Shown here: positions 1 through 10,194 of the stretch, piece after piece
Position numbering within the stretch: position 1 is the stretch's first letter
Layout of the letters: the number at the start of each line of letters is the position of its first letter
Program-made: the position numbers and the translations under genes
The notes under the pieces: model-generated
What the model was told of the DNA's origin: nothing
Database searches by the model: none
What the model saw: only the letters and a program-made list of their open reading frames with translations
NCBI RefSeq assembly: GCF_900185715.1
Contig: NZ_FYAS01000022.1
Location: 1-64,000, forward strand
From: Allobosea sp. CS1GBMeth4
GTDB lineage: Bacteria; Pseudomonadota; Alphaproteobacteria; Rhizobiales; Beijerinckiaceae
Direction: 5' to 3'
DNA length: 64,000 nt

Positions 1-598
1 CGGCGGCGGCGAGCGCAGCCCCCCGCCAGTCGAAGGCGGCGGCGAGCCGCGGCAGGGCCTCGTGCCCGGCGACGAAGAAGCCGGCGACCGCGGCGACCAG
101 AGGCGCCGCACGCAGCGCCCGCCTGTCGCGCCCGGCCATGCGCGGCTGCGGCGGGGCGACCTTCAGCGCCGCCACATGGGCGCTCTGGCGCTGCAGATGC
201 AGTGCCCACAGCGCCTGCGAGACCGGGTCCTTGCCGCCGACCGCGAGCGTGTCCTCGAGGCTGGTCGCAGGGCGGTGCGCCCCGTCCATCGAATGGTCGA
301 GCCGGGCGAGTGCCTCACGGCGGCTGGGCCAGCGGCCGGAGACGGCCGGCCAGAAACTTCCGAGTAGGGCCAGGGCGAAGCCGGCCGTGCCGGCGGCCCG
401 GCCCCACCAGGGCAGGTAGCCCCACAGGCCGAGCCATGAGACGGCGAGGAAGAGCAGGACCACGCTGAGCGGCGCCCACAGCCGCGGCCAGAGCCGCTCC
501 CAGCCCAGCGACAGCCGCGATACCGCAGCGAGGCGGTCGAGCCGTCTGCGGATCGTCCCAGCCGGGTCAAGCGCCGTCCGGCGCGGTGTCTCGCTCAT
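1..598 (-). CDS. TIGR02302/DUF4175 family membrane protein, N-terminal part
   Basis: Cut by the left edge; only the first 199 codons are present. The frame opens at an ATG at 598 (protein starts MSETPRRTALDP) with a GGAG six bases upstream. Two hydrophobic segments near residues 45-60 and 68-82 look like membrane helices, followed by a stretch reading SREALARLDHSMDGAHRPATSLEDTLA and a further hydrophobic segment near residue 165 (LVAAVAGFFVAGHEALPRLA, at the 20-residue limit). This layout matches the N-terminus of the large alphaproteobacterial TIGR02302 proteins, which are membrane proteins of unknown function commonly found downstream of lysA. Here it follows lysA on the same strand after a 249-base gap. 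The family call rests on remembered similarity; the rest of the gene is outside the window. Confidence 0.72.
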   Translation of the reverse strand, partial: MSETPRRTALDPAGTIRRRLDRLAAVSRLSLGWERLWPRLWAPLSVVLLFLAVSWLGLWGYLPWWGRAAGTAGFALALLGSFWPAVSGRWPSRREALARLDHSMDGAHRPATSLEDTLAVGGKDPVSQALWALHLQRQSAHVAALKVAPPQPRMAGRDRRALRAAPLVAAVAGFFVAGHEALPRLAAAFDWRGAALAAA

Positions 599-648
599 CC
601 GATGCTCCGAGCCCCCCCCCCCGCGGCGCCTCTCTCAAGCCGGATCCG

Positions 649-669
649 ATCGGATTGACTCAATCTGAT
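649..669. promoter_or_regulatory. 21-bp near-perfect palindrome upstream of the TIGR02302 gene
   Basis: The sequence ATCGGATTGA-C-TCAATCTGAT has 10-base arms with one mismatch around a single central base. It lies 51 bases upstream of the TIGR02302 start codon, in the 599-847 gap after lysA, where I see no gene. It could be an operator for a dimeric regulator or a short hairpin in the lysA–TIGR02302 transcript. No T-run follows, so it does not look like a terminator. Confidence 0.4.
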
Positions 670-847
670 CGGTGAATCCGCCTCTCGCTTTGAGTCTGGA
701 GACCGTTTTACCGATCAGCTCGCGGGCAAGCCGACCGGAACGGGCTTCAGGCTTCATCGACCGAGCATGCAGGCTAGCATGGGAATGTGGCGTGACCAGC
801 ACCGAGGCGCGCCGCCCCACAGCTCCTCCGCTTATTGTGAAGCGGAG

Positions 848-2137
848 TCAGGACAGCCAGGGCGGCGCACGATCCGTGCCGATCAGTTCCTCATAGCTCT
901 GTCGCGGCCGCGTCACCGCGAATTTGTCGCCCTTGACCAGCACTTCCGCGACGAGCGGGCGCTGATTGTAGGTCGAGGACATGCTGGCGCCATAGGCCCC
1001 GGCCGTCATGAAGGCGATGAGGTCGCCGGGCTTCAGTTCGGACAATTCGCGCCCGGTGGTGAAGGTGTCGCCTGATTCGCAGATCGGCCCGACCACGTCG
1101 TAGGCGATCGTCCTCGCGCCCTCCGCCGGTTCCGCCACCGGCCAGATCTCGTGATAGGCCTCGTACATCGCCGGCCGCATCAGGTCGTTCATCGCCGCGT
1201 CGACGACCAGGAACTGCTTGTTCGGGCGCGGATTCAGATGCAGCACCCTCGTCAGGAGGATGCCGGCATTGCCGACGATCAGCCGGCCGGGCTCGAAACC
1301 GAGCTCGACATCGAGTCCTTGCGTGACCCTGGCGACCATCGCTGCATAGGCCTCGATCAGGCCCGGGCCGTGATCGAATTCCTTCGGGATGTCATAGGGG
1401 ATGCCGAGCCCGCCGCCGAGATCGAGCCGGTCGACGCGATGGCCCTCCGCCCGCAGCGCCAGCACGAGATCGCGCATCTTGGCATAGGCCGCCTCGAAGG
1501 CGTCGACCTCGTGGATCTGACTGCCGATATGCACGGCGAGCCCCATGATGCGGACGCCCGCCATGTTGGCGGCCCGGGCATAGAGCCGATGCACCTCCTC
1601 GAAGGAGACGCCGAACTTGTTGGCCGAGGAGCCGGTGGTGATCTTGGCGTGGCCGCCGGCGCCGATGTCGGGATTGACCCGGAACACCGCCTCCTGGCGC
1701 TTGCCCAGCCGCTGCGCCACCTTCGACAGCAGGTCGAGCTCGCCCTCGGTCTCGATATTGACCTGGTAGATGCCGGCCTCGACGGCGAAGGACAGCTCGC
1801 TCTCGCTCTTGCCGACGCCGGAGAAGACGATCCTGTTCGCCGGAAATCCGGCCGCGAGCGCCTTGCGGATCTCGCCTTCAGAGACCGTGTCGGCGCCGGC
1901 GCCGAGCGCCGCCAGCGTCTTCAGCACGCCGAGATTGCTGTTCGCCTTCATGGCGTAGAAGACATGCGCCGGCCTATCCGGCGCCGTCGACCTCATCGCC
2001 TCCTGATAGAGGCGGTAATGCCGCTCGATCGTCGCCGAGGAATAGACGTAGACCGGCGTTCCGACCTTCTCCGCGATCTCGCGCAGGTCGACATCCTCGG
2101 CGAAGAGCGCGCCGTCGCGATAGTCGAAGTGGTGCAT
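848..2137 (-). CDS. lysA: diaminopimelate decarboxylase
   Basis: Catalyses the last step of lysine synthesis, decarboxylating meso-diaminopimelate to L-lysine in the cytoplasm with pyridoxal phosphate. The 429-residue product has the usual length of the family. The PLP lysine is in FYAMKANSN (K64), and the substrate/active-site cysteine stretch GPICESGDTF lies near residue 350; HIGSQI and the glycine-rich LDLGGGLGIPY PLP-phosphate motif are also visible. The start is the ATG at 2137, six bases after the stop of the LptM-like lipoprotein gene, which points to co-transcription in an argH–lptM–lysA operon, an order common in Hyphomicrobiales. Confidence 0.97.
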   Translation of the reverse strand: MHHFDYRDGALFAEDVDLREIAEKVGTPVYVYSSATIERHYRLYQEAMRSTAPDRPAHVFYAMKANSNLGVLKTLAALGAGADTVSEGEIRKALAAGFPANRIVFSGVGKSESELSFAVEAGIYQVNIETEGELDLLSKVAQRLGKRQEAVFRVNPDIGAGGHAKITTGSSANKFGVSFEEVHRLYARAANMAGVRIMGLAVHIGSQIHEVDAFEAAYAKMRDLVLALRAEGHRVDRLDLGGGLGIPYDIPKEFDHGPGLIEAYAAMVARVTQGLDVELGFEPGRLIVGNAGILLTRVLHLNPRPNKQFLVVDAAMNDLMRPAMYEAYHEIWPVAEPAEGARTIAYDVVGPICESGDTFTTGRELSELKPGDLIAFMTAGAYGASMSSTYNQRPLVAEVLVKGDKFAVTRPRQSYEELIGTDRAPPWLS

Positions 2138-2143
2138 GTCGTT

Positions 2144-2404
2144 TCAGAGCAACGGGTCGAGCACGAAGGGCTTCTCGGGAATCTCGATCGCCTTGTTGCG
2201 TTTCGCCGGCTTGCCGAGCGGCGAGGCATCCGTCGCGTTGAAGGTGTTCTCGACCGCGCCGGTCTGCTCGGCCGGCAGGTCGACCGCGTTTTTGGCGTTC
2301 GGCGGCGGCTCGAGCGGGCCACGGCGGCCGCAGGCACTGAGCGCGAGACCGAGGAGGCCGGCCAGCAACACGGCGCGGCCGATAGTCAGACGGGAATGCG
2401 GCAC
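2144..2404 (-). CDS. LptM-like small lipoprotein
   Basis: An 86-residue secreted lipoprotein starting at a GTG (2404) preceded by GAGGA nine bases upstream. The signal peptide ends in a lipobox, LALSAC, with the acylated cysteine near residue 25, directly followed by GRRGPLEPPPNA, the GxKGPL-like motif of the LptM (formerly YifL) family. LptM assists maturation of the LPS transporter LptDE in E. coli; a similar outer-membrane role here is inference. It sits between argH and lysA, six bases before lysA, as in many alphaproteobacteria. The C-terminal half (NAVDLPAEQTGAVENTFNA) is low in hydrophobics and probably disordered. Confidence 0.85.
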   Translation of the reverse strand: MPHSRLTIGRAVLLAGLLGLALSACGRRGPLEPPPNAKNAVDLPAEQTGAVENTFNATDASPLGKPAKRNKAIEIPEKPFVLDPLL

Positions 2405-2476
2405 GAACGGGTATCCTCGGGCAAGGCGTCGAAGGGACTGTAGCGAATGGCGTGAAAGCTTGCGAGCCTCACACGC

Positions 2477-2552
2477 GTCATTCTCGGGCGGAGCAAAGCG
2501 CAGACCCGAGAATCCCCTGCAGGAGATGCCCGGGTCAAGCCCGGGCATGACG
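2477..2552. repeat. GTCATTCTCGGG-type intergenic repeat, copy 1
   Basis: Begins GTCATTCTCGGGCGGAGCAA and ends CGGGTCAAGCCCGGGCATGACG. Its two ends are inverted (GTCAT/ATGAC), and its 3' part folds as CCCGGG-TCAAG-CCCGGG. Copies with the same ends lie at 31011-31107 and 35509-35615. It lies between argH and the lipoprotein gene, inside a probable operon, so it would be transcribed as a hairpin. Confidence 0.8.
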
Positions 2553-2556
2553 AGTC

Positions 2557-3942
2557 TCAGCCCTTGGCGAGCTGCTTCAGCCAGCGCCTGGCCTGCCGCC
2601 TCACATTGGCAGGAGCGGTACCGCCATAGCTGGTGCGGCTCTTGACCGAACGCTCGACCCCGAGCACGGCAAAGACCTCGTCGCTGATCCGCGGCTCGAC
2701 CTCCTGCATCTCGGCGAGCGAGAGCTTCTCCAGCCCGACGCCCTTGCCCGAAGCGATGCCGACGAGCCGGCCGGTGACGTGATGGGCGTCGCGGAACGGC
2801 ATCTTGAGAACGCGCACCAGCCAGTCGGCGAGGTCGGTCGCGGTCGCGTAGCCGAGCCCTGCCGCCTTCCTCATCGTCTTCAGGTCCGGCTGCATGTCGC
2901 GGACCATGCCGGCAGTCGCGGCGAGGCAGAGCGACAGGGTCTGCACCGCGTCGAACGTGCCTTCCTTGTCCTCCTGCATGTCCTTCGAATAGGTCAGCGG
3001 CAAGCCCTTCATCATCGTCAGAAGGCCCTGCAGCGCGCCGAAGACGCGACCCGCCTTGCCGCGCACCAGCTCGGCCGCATCGGGATTGCGCTTCTGCGGC
3101 ATGATCGAGGAGCCCGTCGAGAATCTGTCGGAGAGCTTGACGAAGCCGAATTGCGGCGTCGCCCACAGCACGATCTCCTCGGCGAGACGCGACAGGTGCA
3201 CGGCGCAGATCGAGGCGGCCGACAAAGTCTCCAGCACGAAGTCGCGGTCCGAGACCGAATCGAGCGAGTTCGCCGTCGGCCGGGCGAAGCCGAGCGCCTT
3301 GGCGGTCATGTGCCGGTCGATCGGGAAGGAGGTGCCCGCGAGCGCGGCAGCGCCGAGCGGGCATTCGTTCATGCGCTCGCGCGCATCGCGCAGCCGGCCG
3401 CGGTCGCGCGCCAGCATCTCGACATAGGCGAGCAGGTGATGGCCGAAGGTGACCGGCTGCGCCGATTGCAGATGGGTGAAGCCCGGCATCACCGCCCCGG
3501 CATAGCTCTCGGCCTTCTCGGCAAGCGCGAGCTGCAGGTCCGCGACCTGCTCGTCGAGCTGGTCGAGCGCATCGCGCACCCACAGGCGCATGTCGGTCGC
3601 GACCTGGTCGTTGCGCGAGCGGGCGGTGTGCAGGCGCCCGGCCGCCGGGCCGATGCGGTCCTTGAGATTGCTCTCGACATTCATGTGGATGTCCTCGAGC
3701 GCGCGCGAGAACGTGAAGCGCCCGGCCTCGATCTCGGTCTCGATCCCCTTGAGTCCGGCGCTGATGGCATCCACGTCCGCCTGTGTCAGGATGCCGGTGG
3801 CGGCGAGCATGGCGGCGTGCGCCAGCGAACCGCGGATGTCCTGACGCCAGAGGCGCTGGTCGAAATCGATGGAGGCGTTGATCTCCTCCATGATGGCGTC
3901 GGGACCTGTGGCGAAACGCCCACCCCACATGCGGTTGCTCAC
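2557..3942 (-). CDS. argH: argininosuccinate lyase
   Basis: Cleaves argininosuccinate to arginine and fumarate, the last step of arginine synthesis. The 461-residue product matches the family length. The fumarase/aspartase-superfamily signature [12 protein letters not shown] is at residues 277-288, and the second conserved region HTARSRND is at 105-112. The start ATG at 3942 gives the usual N-terminus [10 protein letters not shown]. It is transcribed away from the TlpA-like gene; the start codons are about 31 bases apart, so the two promoters must overlap or share the gap. Confidence 0.97.
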   Translation of the reverse strand: MSNRMWGGRFATGPDAIMEEINASIDFDQRLWRQDIRGSLAHAAMLAATGILTQADVDAISAGLKGIETEIEAGRFTFSRALEDIHMNVESNLKDRIGPAAGRLHTARSRNDQVATDMRLWVRDALDQLDEQVADLQLALAEKAESYAGAVMPGFTHLQSAQPVTFGHHLLAYVEMLARDRGRLRDARERMNECPLGAAALAGTSFPIDRHMTAKALGFARPTANSLDSVSDRDFVLETLSAASICAVHLSRLAEEIVLWATPQFGFVKLSDRFSTGSSIMPQKRNPDAAELVRGKAGRVFGALQGLLTMMKGLPLTYSKDMQEDKEGTFDAVQTLSLCLAATAGMVRDMQPDLKTMRKAAGLGYATATDLADWLVRVLKMPFRDAHHVTGRLVGIASGKGVGLEKLSLAEMQEVEPRISDEVFAVLGVERSVKSRTSYGGTAPANVRRQARRWLKQLAKG

Positions 3943-3973
3943 GGCGGTCTTTCCTGCTCTTCAAGGACGCGCG

Positions 3974-4603
3974 ATGACGTCTCGGTCGAAAATGATGGCG
4001 GCCTGCGGGGCTCTGGCGCTGCTGGTGATCGGCGGCGCAGCGGCCTTCTACTCCGTGCGGGGCGGGGCCGGCAATTCCACTTGCAGCGCCGCCGGCGCAA
4101 GGGCCGAGGCGCTGCGCCCGCTCGCGAGGGGCGAGGTCGCCGCCGTCGAGGTGGCGAAACAGCCGGCGCTTATCCCCGATCTCGCCTTCAACGGCCCCGA
4201 CGGCGAGCCGACGACGCTCTCCGCCTTCCGCGGCAAGACCGTGCTGGTCAATCTCTGGGCGACCTGGTGCCTGCCCTGCCTCACCGAGATGCCGGCGCTC
4301 GATGCGCTCCAGGGCGCCCTCGGCGGCTCCGATTTCGAGGTCGTCGCCATCAATATCGACACGCGCCACCCCGACAAGCCGAAGAAATGGCTCGCCGACA
4401 AGAACATCGTCCGCCTCGGCTATTACGCCGATCCGCAGGCCAAGGTCTTCCAGGACATTCGCGCGGTGAAGAAGGTCGAGGGCATGCCGATCAGCCTGCT
4501 GGTCGACCCCGCCGGCTGCGAGCTCGCCTTGCTGCAGGGCCCGGCGGAATGGTCGGGCGCCGACGCCAGGACGCTGATCACCGCCGCGATCGGCCGCCGC
4601 TGA
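3974..4603 (+). CDS. TlpA-like membrane-anchored thiol:disulfide oxidoreductase
   Basis: A 209-residue periplasmic thioredoxin with an uncleaved N-terminal anchor (residues about 8-26). The redox motif is WCLPC (C99, C102) and the cis-proline is in GMPIS (P172). Two extra cysteines, C37 just after the anchor and C182 in PAGCELA, are placed like the structural disulfide of Bradyrhizobium TlpA, which supports TlpA over CcmG/ResA. TlpA reduces apo-CoxB for copper insertion in cytochrome aa3 oxidase. I chose the ATG at 3974 over an earlier one at 3869 because AAGGA precedes it and the earlier frame overlaps argH. Position next to argH is common in Hyphomicrobiales. Confidence 0.88.
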   Translation: MTSRSKMMAACGALALLVIGGAAAFYSVRGGAGNSTCSAAGARAEALRPLARGEVAAVEVAKQPALIPDLAFNGPDGEPTTLSAFRGKTVLVNLWATWCLPCLTEMPALDALQGALGGSDFEVVAINIDTRHPDKPKKWLADKNIVRLGYYADPQAKVFQDIRAVKKVEGMPISLLVDPAGCELALLQGPAEWSGADARTLITAAIGRR

Positions 4604-4661
4604 CGGTCCTGCCCGGGCGCCATTTGCCATGGCCGCCCGGCTGTTCCATACCCTGCCGGCC

Positions 4662-6392
4662 ATGAGCTACACCATCGGCCTCGCCACCACCTTCCACGAC
4701 CCCGCCATCGCCATCGTCGACCCCGCCGGCGAGGTCCTGTTCGCCGAGGCGGCCGAGCGCTACCTGCAATACAAGCGGGCGCCGAACTGCGAGCCGGACA
4801 CGGCGGCGCGGATGGAAGGACTGCTCAGGCGCTATATTCCCCGGGGGGCCGAGATCACGCTCGCCACCAGCTGGGGCGAGGAGTTCACCGGCTTCCTCGA
4901 CCAGATGAGCCGCGGCGGCGCCTTCGGCCTCGAGGCGCTGCTGAAGCTCTCGCCCGCCTTCAACCGCTCGCTCGTGCCCGAGCGCAGCGAGCGCGCCCTG
5001 ATCGCGGCGCTGCATCACCAGCAGCAGCGCGCCGGCCTCGGCACCCTGCTCGGCCTCGACCGCGCTTTCGGCGAGGCGAAGATCACCGGGATGACGCGCT
5101 ACGGGCACCATCTCAGCCATGCCGCCTATGCCTGCTGGTCCTCGCCCTTCCGCGAGGCCGCCTGCCTCGTCGTCGACGGCATGGGCGAGACCGGCGCCTC
5201 CGCCATCTTCGCTCTGAAGGACGGCCGCCTCACCGAGCTGAAGCGCCATCGCGGCCGCGAATCGATCGGCTTCTATTTCGGCTTCGTCACCGACCTCGCC
5301 GGCTTCGATCAGGCCAAGGGCGAGGAATGGAAGATCATGGGGCTCGCGCCCTATGGCCGGCGCGATCCCGAACTGCTCGCTCTGCTGCGCAAGCTCTATC
5401 GCGTCGAGGGCACCAAGCTCACCTTCGCCGATGCCGCGACGATCCGGGACGTCGCCGCCGAGATCCTCGCCCGCCGCCCGGCCGAGGCGCTCGACACGGG
5501 CTGGGCCGATCTCTCGCGCTGCGGCCAGGACGTCTTCGCCGAGATGATGGAGGCGCTGCTCGCCGAGACGGCGGCGCTCTGCCCCTCCGAGAACCTCGTG
5601 CTCGCCGGCGGCTGCGCGCTCAATTCCTCGTTCAACGGCAGGATCGTCGGCCGCCACGGCTTCACCCGCGTCCATGTGCCCTCCGCGCCGGCCGATGACG
5701 GCAACGCGATCGGCGCTGCCTGGCTCGCCCATGCCGAGGCCAATCCGGATTGGCGGGCGCCTGCGGGGCCGATGACGCCCTATCTCGGCTCGACCCTGTC
5801 GAGCGAACCCTTCGAGCGCATGACGGCCTGGGAGCCGAGGCTGCAGAAGCTCTCGCCCGACGAGATCGTGGTGGCGACGGCGGAGCTGCTCGCCGAGGGC
5901 AAGCTCGTCGGCTGGGCCCAGGGGCGCGCCGAGTTCGGGCCGCGCGCCCTCGGCAACCGCTCGATCCTGGCCGATCCGCGCCCGGCGAACGCCAAGGACA
6001 TCCTCAACGCCAAGGTCAAGTACCGCGAGGCCTTCCGGCCCTTCGCCCCCTCGATCCTGGCCGAGCACGGCCCGGACTGGTTCGAGAACTACCAGGACGC
6101 GCCCTATATGGAACGCACCCTGACCTGGAAGGAGGCGGTGCGGGCACGCGTCCCCGCCGTCGTCCATGAGGATGCGACCGGGCGCCTGCAGAGCGTCACG
6201 GCCGAGCGCAATCCGCGCTACCACGCGCTGATCACGGCCTTCCACGCGCTGACCGGCGTGCCGGTGATCCTCAACACCTCGTTCAACATCATGGGCAAGC
6301 CGATCCTGCACAGCAGCGAGGATGCGATCCTGATGTTCTATACGAGCGGGCTCGATGCGCTGGTGGTCGACGACTGGCTGCTGGTGAAGTGA
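4662..6392 (+). CDS. NodU/CmcH-family O-carbamoyltransferase
   Basis: A 576-residue protein with the two-domain layout of NodU/CmcH/TobZ carbamoyltransferases: an N-terminal ASKHA (Kae1-like) domain that makes carbamoyl-adenylate from carbamoyl phosphate and ATP, and a C-terminal transferase domain. Visible motifs are YGHHLSHAAYACW, EEWKIMGLAPYGRRDP, the signature GRAEFGPRALGNRSILADPR and NTSFNIMGKPIL. The acceptor is unknown: family members carbamoylate Nod factors, cephalosporins, aminoglycosides or polysaccharides. No nod, antibiotic or glycan genes lie nearby. The start at 4662 gives MSYTIGLATTFHDPAI, the usual N-terminus; an ATG 33 bases upstream adds only MAARLFHTLPA. Confidence 0.88.
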   Translation: MSYTIGLATTFHDPAIAIVDPAGEVLFAEAAERYLQYKRAPNCEPDTAARMEGLLRRYIPRGAEITLATSWGEEFTGFLDQMSRGGAFGLEALLKLSPAFNRSLVPERSERALIAALHHQQQRAGLGTLLGLDRAFGEAKITGMTRYGHHLSHAAYACWSSPFREAACLVVDGMGETGASAIFALKDGRLTELKRHRGRESIGFYFGFVTDLAGFDQAKGEEWKIMGLAPYGRRDPELLALLRKLYRVEGTKLTFADAATIRDVAAEILARRPAEALDTGWADLSRCGQDVFAEMMEALLAETAALCPSENLVLAGGCALNSSFNGRIVGRHGFTRVHVPSAPADDGNAIGAAWLAHAEANPDWRAPAGPMTPYLGSTLSSEPFERMTAWEPRLQKLSPDEIVVATAELLAEGKLVGWAQGRAEFGPRALGNRSILADPRPANAKDILNAKVKYREAFRPFAPSILAEHGPDWFENYQDAPYMERTLTWKEAVRARVPAVVHEDATGRLQSVTAERNPRYHALITAFHALTGVPVILNTSFNIMGKPILHSSEDAILMFYTSGLDALVVDDWLLVK

Positions 6393-6397
6393 CCGCC

Positions 6398-6448
6398 AGA
6401 GCATCGGACCGAAAAGCGGAATCCGCTTCTCGGAACAATCCGGTGCTT
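6398..6448. repeat. GAGCAT...GTGCTT palindromic intergenic repeat, divergent copy
   Basis: An imperfect hairpin: CCGAAAAGCGGA (6409-6420) pairs with TCCGCTTCTCGG (6422-6433) with one mismatch, and outer arms AGCATCGGA/TCCGGTGCT pair around it. It has the same layout (outer GAGCAT-like arms, inner AAAGTGG/CCACTTT-like stem) as 34988-35036 and 58373-58421. It follows the carbamoyltransferase stop and could form an RNA hairpin there. Confidence 0.7.
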
Positions 6449-6537
6449 CGACAAAGGGATTGATCGGACCGATCACGCGAAATCGCTGGCTTCGACCGCG
6501 GCGAAGCCCATCATCGCCGCGATGGAGGATCAGCGCC

Positions 6538-6786
6538 ATGCTGCAACTGCGCCCGAACTGCGAATGCTGCGACCGCGACCTGCCGCCCGAGGCGCAGGAC
6601 GCGATGATCTGCACCTTCGAATGCACCTTCTGCGCCGATTGCGCGCAGACGCGCTTCGGCGGCGCCTGCCCGAACTGCGGCGGCGAGTTGGTGCGCCGGC
6701 CGGTGAGGCCGGCGCGCATGCTGGAAAAATACCCGGCCTCGACGGAGCGCGTGAGCAAACCGCACCCGGAATGCCGGGCGGCCTGA
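6538..6786 (+). CDS. DUF1272 zinc-ribbon-like small protein
   Basis: An 82-residue cysteine-rich protein: CECC near residues 8-11, then CTFECTFCADCA and CPNCGGELVRRP. The paired cysteines indicate one or two zinc sites, and the MLQLRPNCECCDRDLPP start is typical of DUF1272, a family of unknown function. The ATG at 6538 is preceded by GGAGG at about 12 bases; an upstream ATG at 6460 would add 26 arginine-rich residues with no family match. The gene stands alone after the carbamoyltransferase and is convergent with grxD. Confidence 0.85.
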   Translation: MLQLRPNCECCDRDLPPEAQDAMICTFECTFCADCAQTRFGGACPNCGGELVRRPVRPARMLEKYPASTERVSKPHPECRAA

Positions 6787-6808
6787 GCGGCCAGGGCTTT
6801 CGAGATCG

Positions 6809-6843
6809 GGCGGGCCGGGCAACGAAGGCTGCCCAGCCCCGCC
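6809..6843. terminator. GC-rich hairpin between convergent DUF1272 and grxD genes
   Basis: GGCGGGCCGGGCA (6809-6821) can pair, with a mismatch or two, with TGCCCAGCCCCGCC (6830-6843). It lies in the 68-base gap between the two converging stops, so it could end transcription from either side. There is no T-run, so it is not a canonical intrinsic terminator. Confidence 0.35.
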
Positions 6844-6854
6844 AAACTGCGGCG

Positions 6855-7190
6855 TCAGCTCGCCTGCTTGACCGCGATGCCCTTCTCTTCGAACAGCGCC
6901 TGCAACTCGCCGGCCTGGAACATCTCGCGGGTGATGTCGCAGCCGCCGACGAATTCGCCCTTGACGTAGAGCTGCGGAATCGTCGGCCAGTTCGAATAGG
7001 CCTTGATGCCCTCGCGGATCTCCTGATCCTCGAGCACGTTGACGCCCTTATAGGGCACGCCGACATAGTTGAGGATCTGCACGACCTGGCCGGAGAAGCC
7101 GCACATCGGGAATTGCGGCGTGCCCTTCATGAAGAGCACCACGTCGTTGGCCTTCACTTCGGCGTCGATGCGGGCGTTGATGTCGCTCAT
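6855..7190 (-). CDS. grxD: monothiol glutaredoxin, Grx4 family
   Basis: A 111-residue monothiol glutaredoxin with the CGFS active site ([11 protein letters not shown]) near residue 30, which binds a glutathione-ligated [2Fe-2S] cluster and passes it on in iron–sulfur assembly. [11 protein letters not shown] is the glutathione-binding region. I chose the ATG at 7190 ([12 protein letters not shown]), which has GGAG a few bases upstream, over one eight codons earlier. It follows bolA on the same strand after 45 bases; Grx4 and BolA proteins form a cluster-bridged heterodimer, so the pairing is functional as well as positional. Confidence 0.95.
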   Translation of the reverse strand: MSDINARIDAEVKANDVVLFMKGTPQFPMCGFSGQVVQILNYVGVPYKGVNVLEDQEIREGIKAYSNWPTIPQLYVKGEFVGGCDITREMFQAGELQALFEEKGIAVKQAS

Positions 7191-7235
7191 GTCTTGCTCC
7201 TGGGGCGGGTTCAAGGCCCGCTGGATGAACTCGCT

Positions 7236-7472
7236 CTAATTCTGGGGAACCGCAGTCGTCAGCGCAAGGGCATGCAGCACGCCGCCCATGTTTCCTTGCA
7301 GGGCGGCATAGACCATCTGGTGCTGCTGCACCCGCGACTTGCCCTTGAAGGCGGCAGAGGTCACGGTCGCGGCATAATGGTCGCCGTCGCCGGCGAGATC
7401 CTTGATCTCGATCACGGCATCCGGCAGCGCCGCCTTGATCAGGCGCTCGATCTCGCTCGCTTCCATCGCCAT
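7236..7472 (-). CDS. bolA: BolA family protein
   Basis: A 78-residue BolA-fold protein with the family's class II KH-like core, including DGDHYAATVTS and the conserved HQMVYAAL(Q/K)G segment (residues 51-60). BolA proteins partner with CGFS glutaredoxins in iron–sulfur cluster handling and iron-dependent regulation. The start at 7472 is supported by GAGGAG seven bases upstream; an upstream start would read into the repeat at 7502-7590. It lies between purL and grxD, as in many Hyphomicrobiales. The C-terminus TTAVPQN is slightly short of some relatives. Confidence 0.92.
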   Translation of the reverse strand: MAMEASEIERLIKAALPDAVIEIKDLAGDGDHYAATVTSAAFKGKSRVQQHQMVYAALQGNMGGVLHALALTTAVPQN

Positions 7473-7501
7473 GTGGCGTCTCCTCAAATTCGGACCGTTT
7501 C

Positions 7502-7590
7502 CGTCATTGCGAGGAGCGGAGCGACGATGCAATCCAGGAGCGGCAGAGCTCTACGTATCCTGGATTGCTTCGCTCACGCTCACAATGACG
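7502..7590. repeat. CGTCATTGCGAGG-type palindromic repeat element
   Basis: Starts CGTCATTGCGAGGAGCGGAG and ends GCTCACGCTCACAATGACG, so the two ends are inverted; the middle CAATCCAGGA/TCCTGGATTG also pairs. This is the widespread CGTCATTGCGAG element of proteobacterial intergenic regions. It sits in the 138-base gap between purL and bolA and would form a long hairpin in their shared transcript. Confidence 0.85.
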
Positions 7591-7610
7591 GTGGTGTTCC
7601 TCGTAATCAA

Positions 7611-9821
<2,211 letters not shown>

Positions 9822-9923
9822 GCGGCCTGTTCCTGACGGAGGGGGCGAGCCAGAGGCTCGATCTCAAGCGGGGGCAATAGCCCAAAAGCGGCTCCGGAGA
9901 CAATCGCGGCGGGAACGCGCAGA

Positions 9924-9972
9924 TTGAACGGCAAGTGCATGATGTGTACGATTTACATCTCTCTTACACATC
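9924..9972 (+). promoter_or_regulatory. vapBC promoter with inverted-repeat operator
   Basis: TTGAAC (9924-9929) and TACGAT (9947-9952), 17 bases apart, form a plausible sigma-70 promoter. Perfect 8-base inverted arms GATGTGTA (9941-9948) and TACACATC (9965-9972) with a 16-base spacer overlap the -10 and likely start site, and a third partial arm TACATC lies between. This is the expected arrangement for autorepression by the VapB/VapC complex; binding itself is inference. Confidence 0.55.
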
Positions 9973-9981
9973 GAGACCGCC

Positions 9982-10194
9982 ATGCGCACCAATATCGAGC
10001 TCGATGACAAATTGCTCGCCGAGGCGATGGAAGCGACGGGCTTGCCCACCAAACGGGCGACCGTCGAGGAAGCCCTGCGAAAGCTCGTCCAGGAGTATCG
10101 GCGGCGACGAGCGCTGGAAGACCTGCGCGGACTCGGCTGGGAGGGCGATCTCGACGCGATGCGACTCGGCGAGCCCGATCACCGGCAGAAATGA
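9982..10194 (+). CDS. vapB: VapB-type antitoxin
   Basis: A 70-residue antitoxin. The N-terminus MRTNIELDDKLLAEAMEATG is the ribbon-helix-helix DNA-binding start of the PF09957 (DUF2191) VapB group; the tail from about residue 40 (YRRRRALEDLRGLGWEGDL) is the charged segment that usually wraps the toxin. It overlaps vapC by four bases (ATGA at 10191), so translation is coupled. It should neutralise VapC and, with it, bind the inverted repeat just upstream. Confidence 0.93.
   Translation: MRTNIELDDKLLAEAMEATGLPTKRATVEEALRKLVQEYRRRRALEDLRGLGWEGDLDAMRLGEPDHRQK

Noticed and set aside
635-820. A 61-codon minus-strand frame in the gap after lysA
   Set aside because: No ribosome site, no family similarity and it runs across the palindrome at 649-669; probably chance.
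2144-4663. A minus-strand open frame of about 839 codons spanning argH and the TlpA-like gene
   Set aside because: Only its last 86 codons are real (the LptM-like lipoprotein). The rest is out of frame with argH and antisense to the TlpA-like gene.
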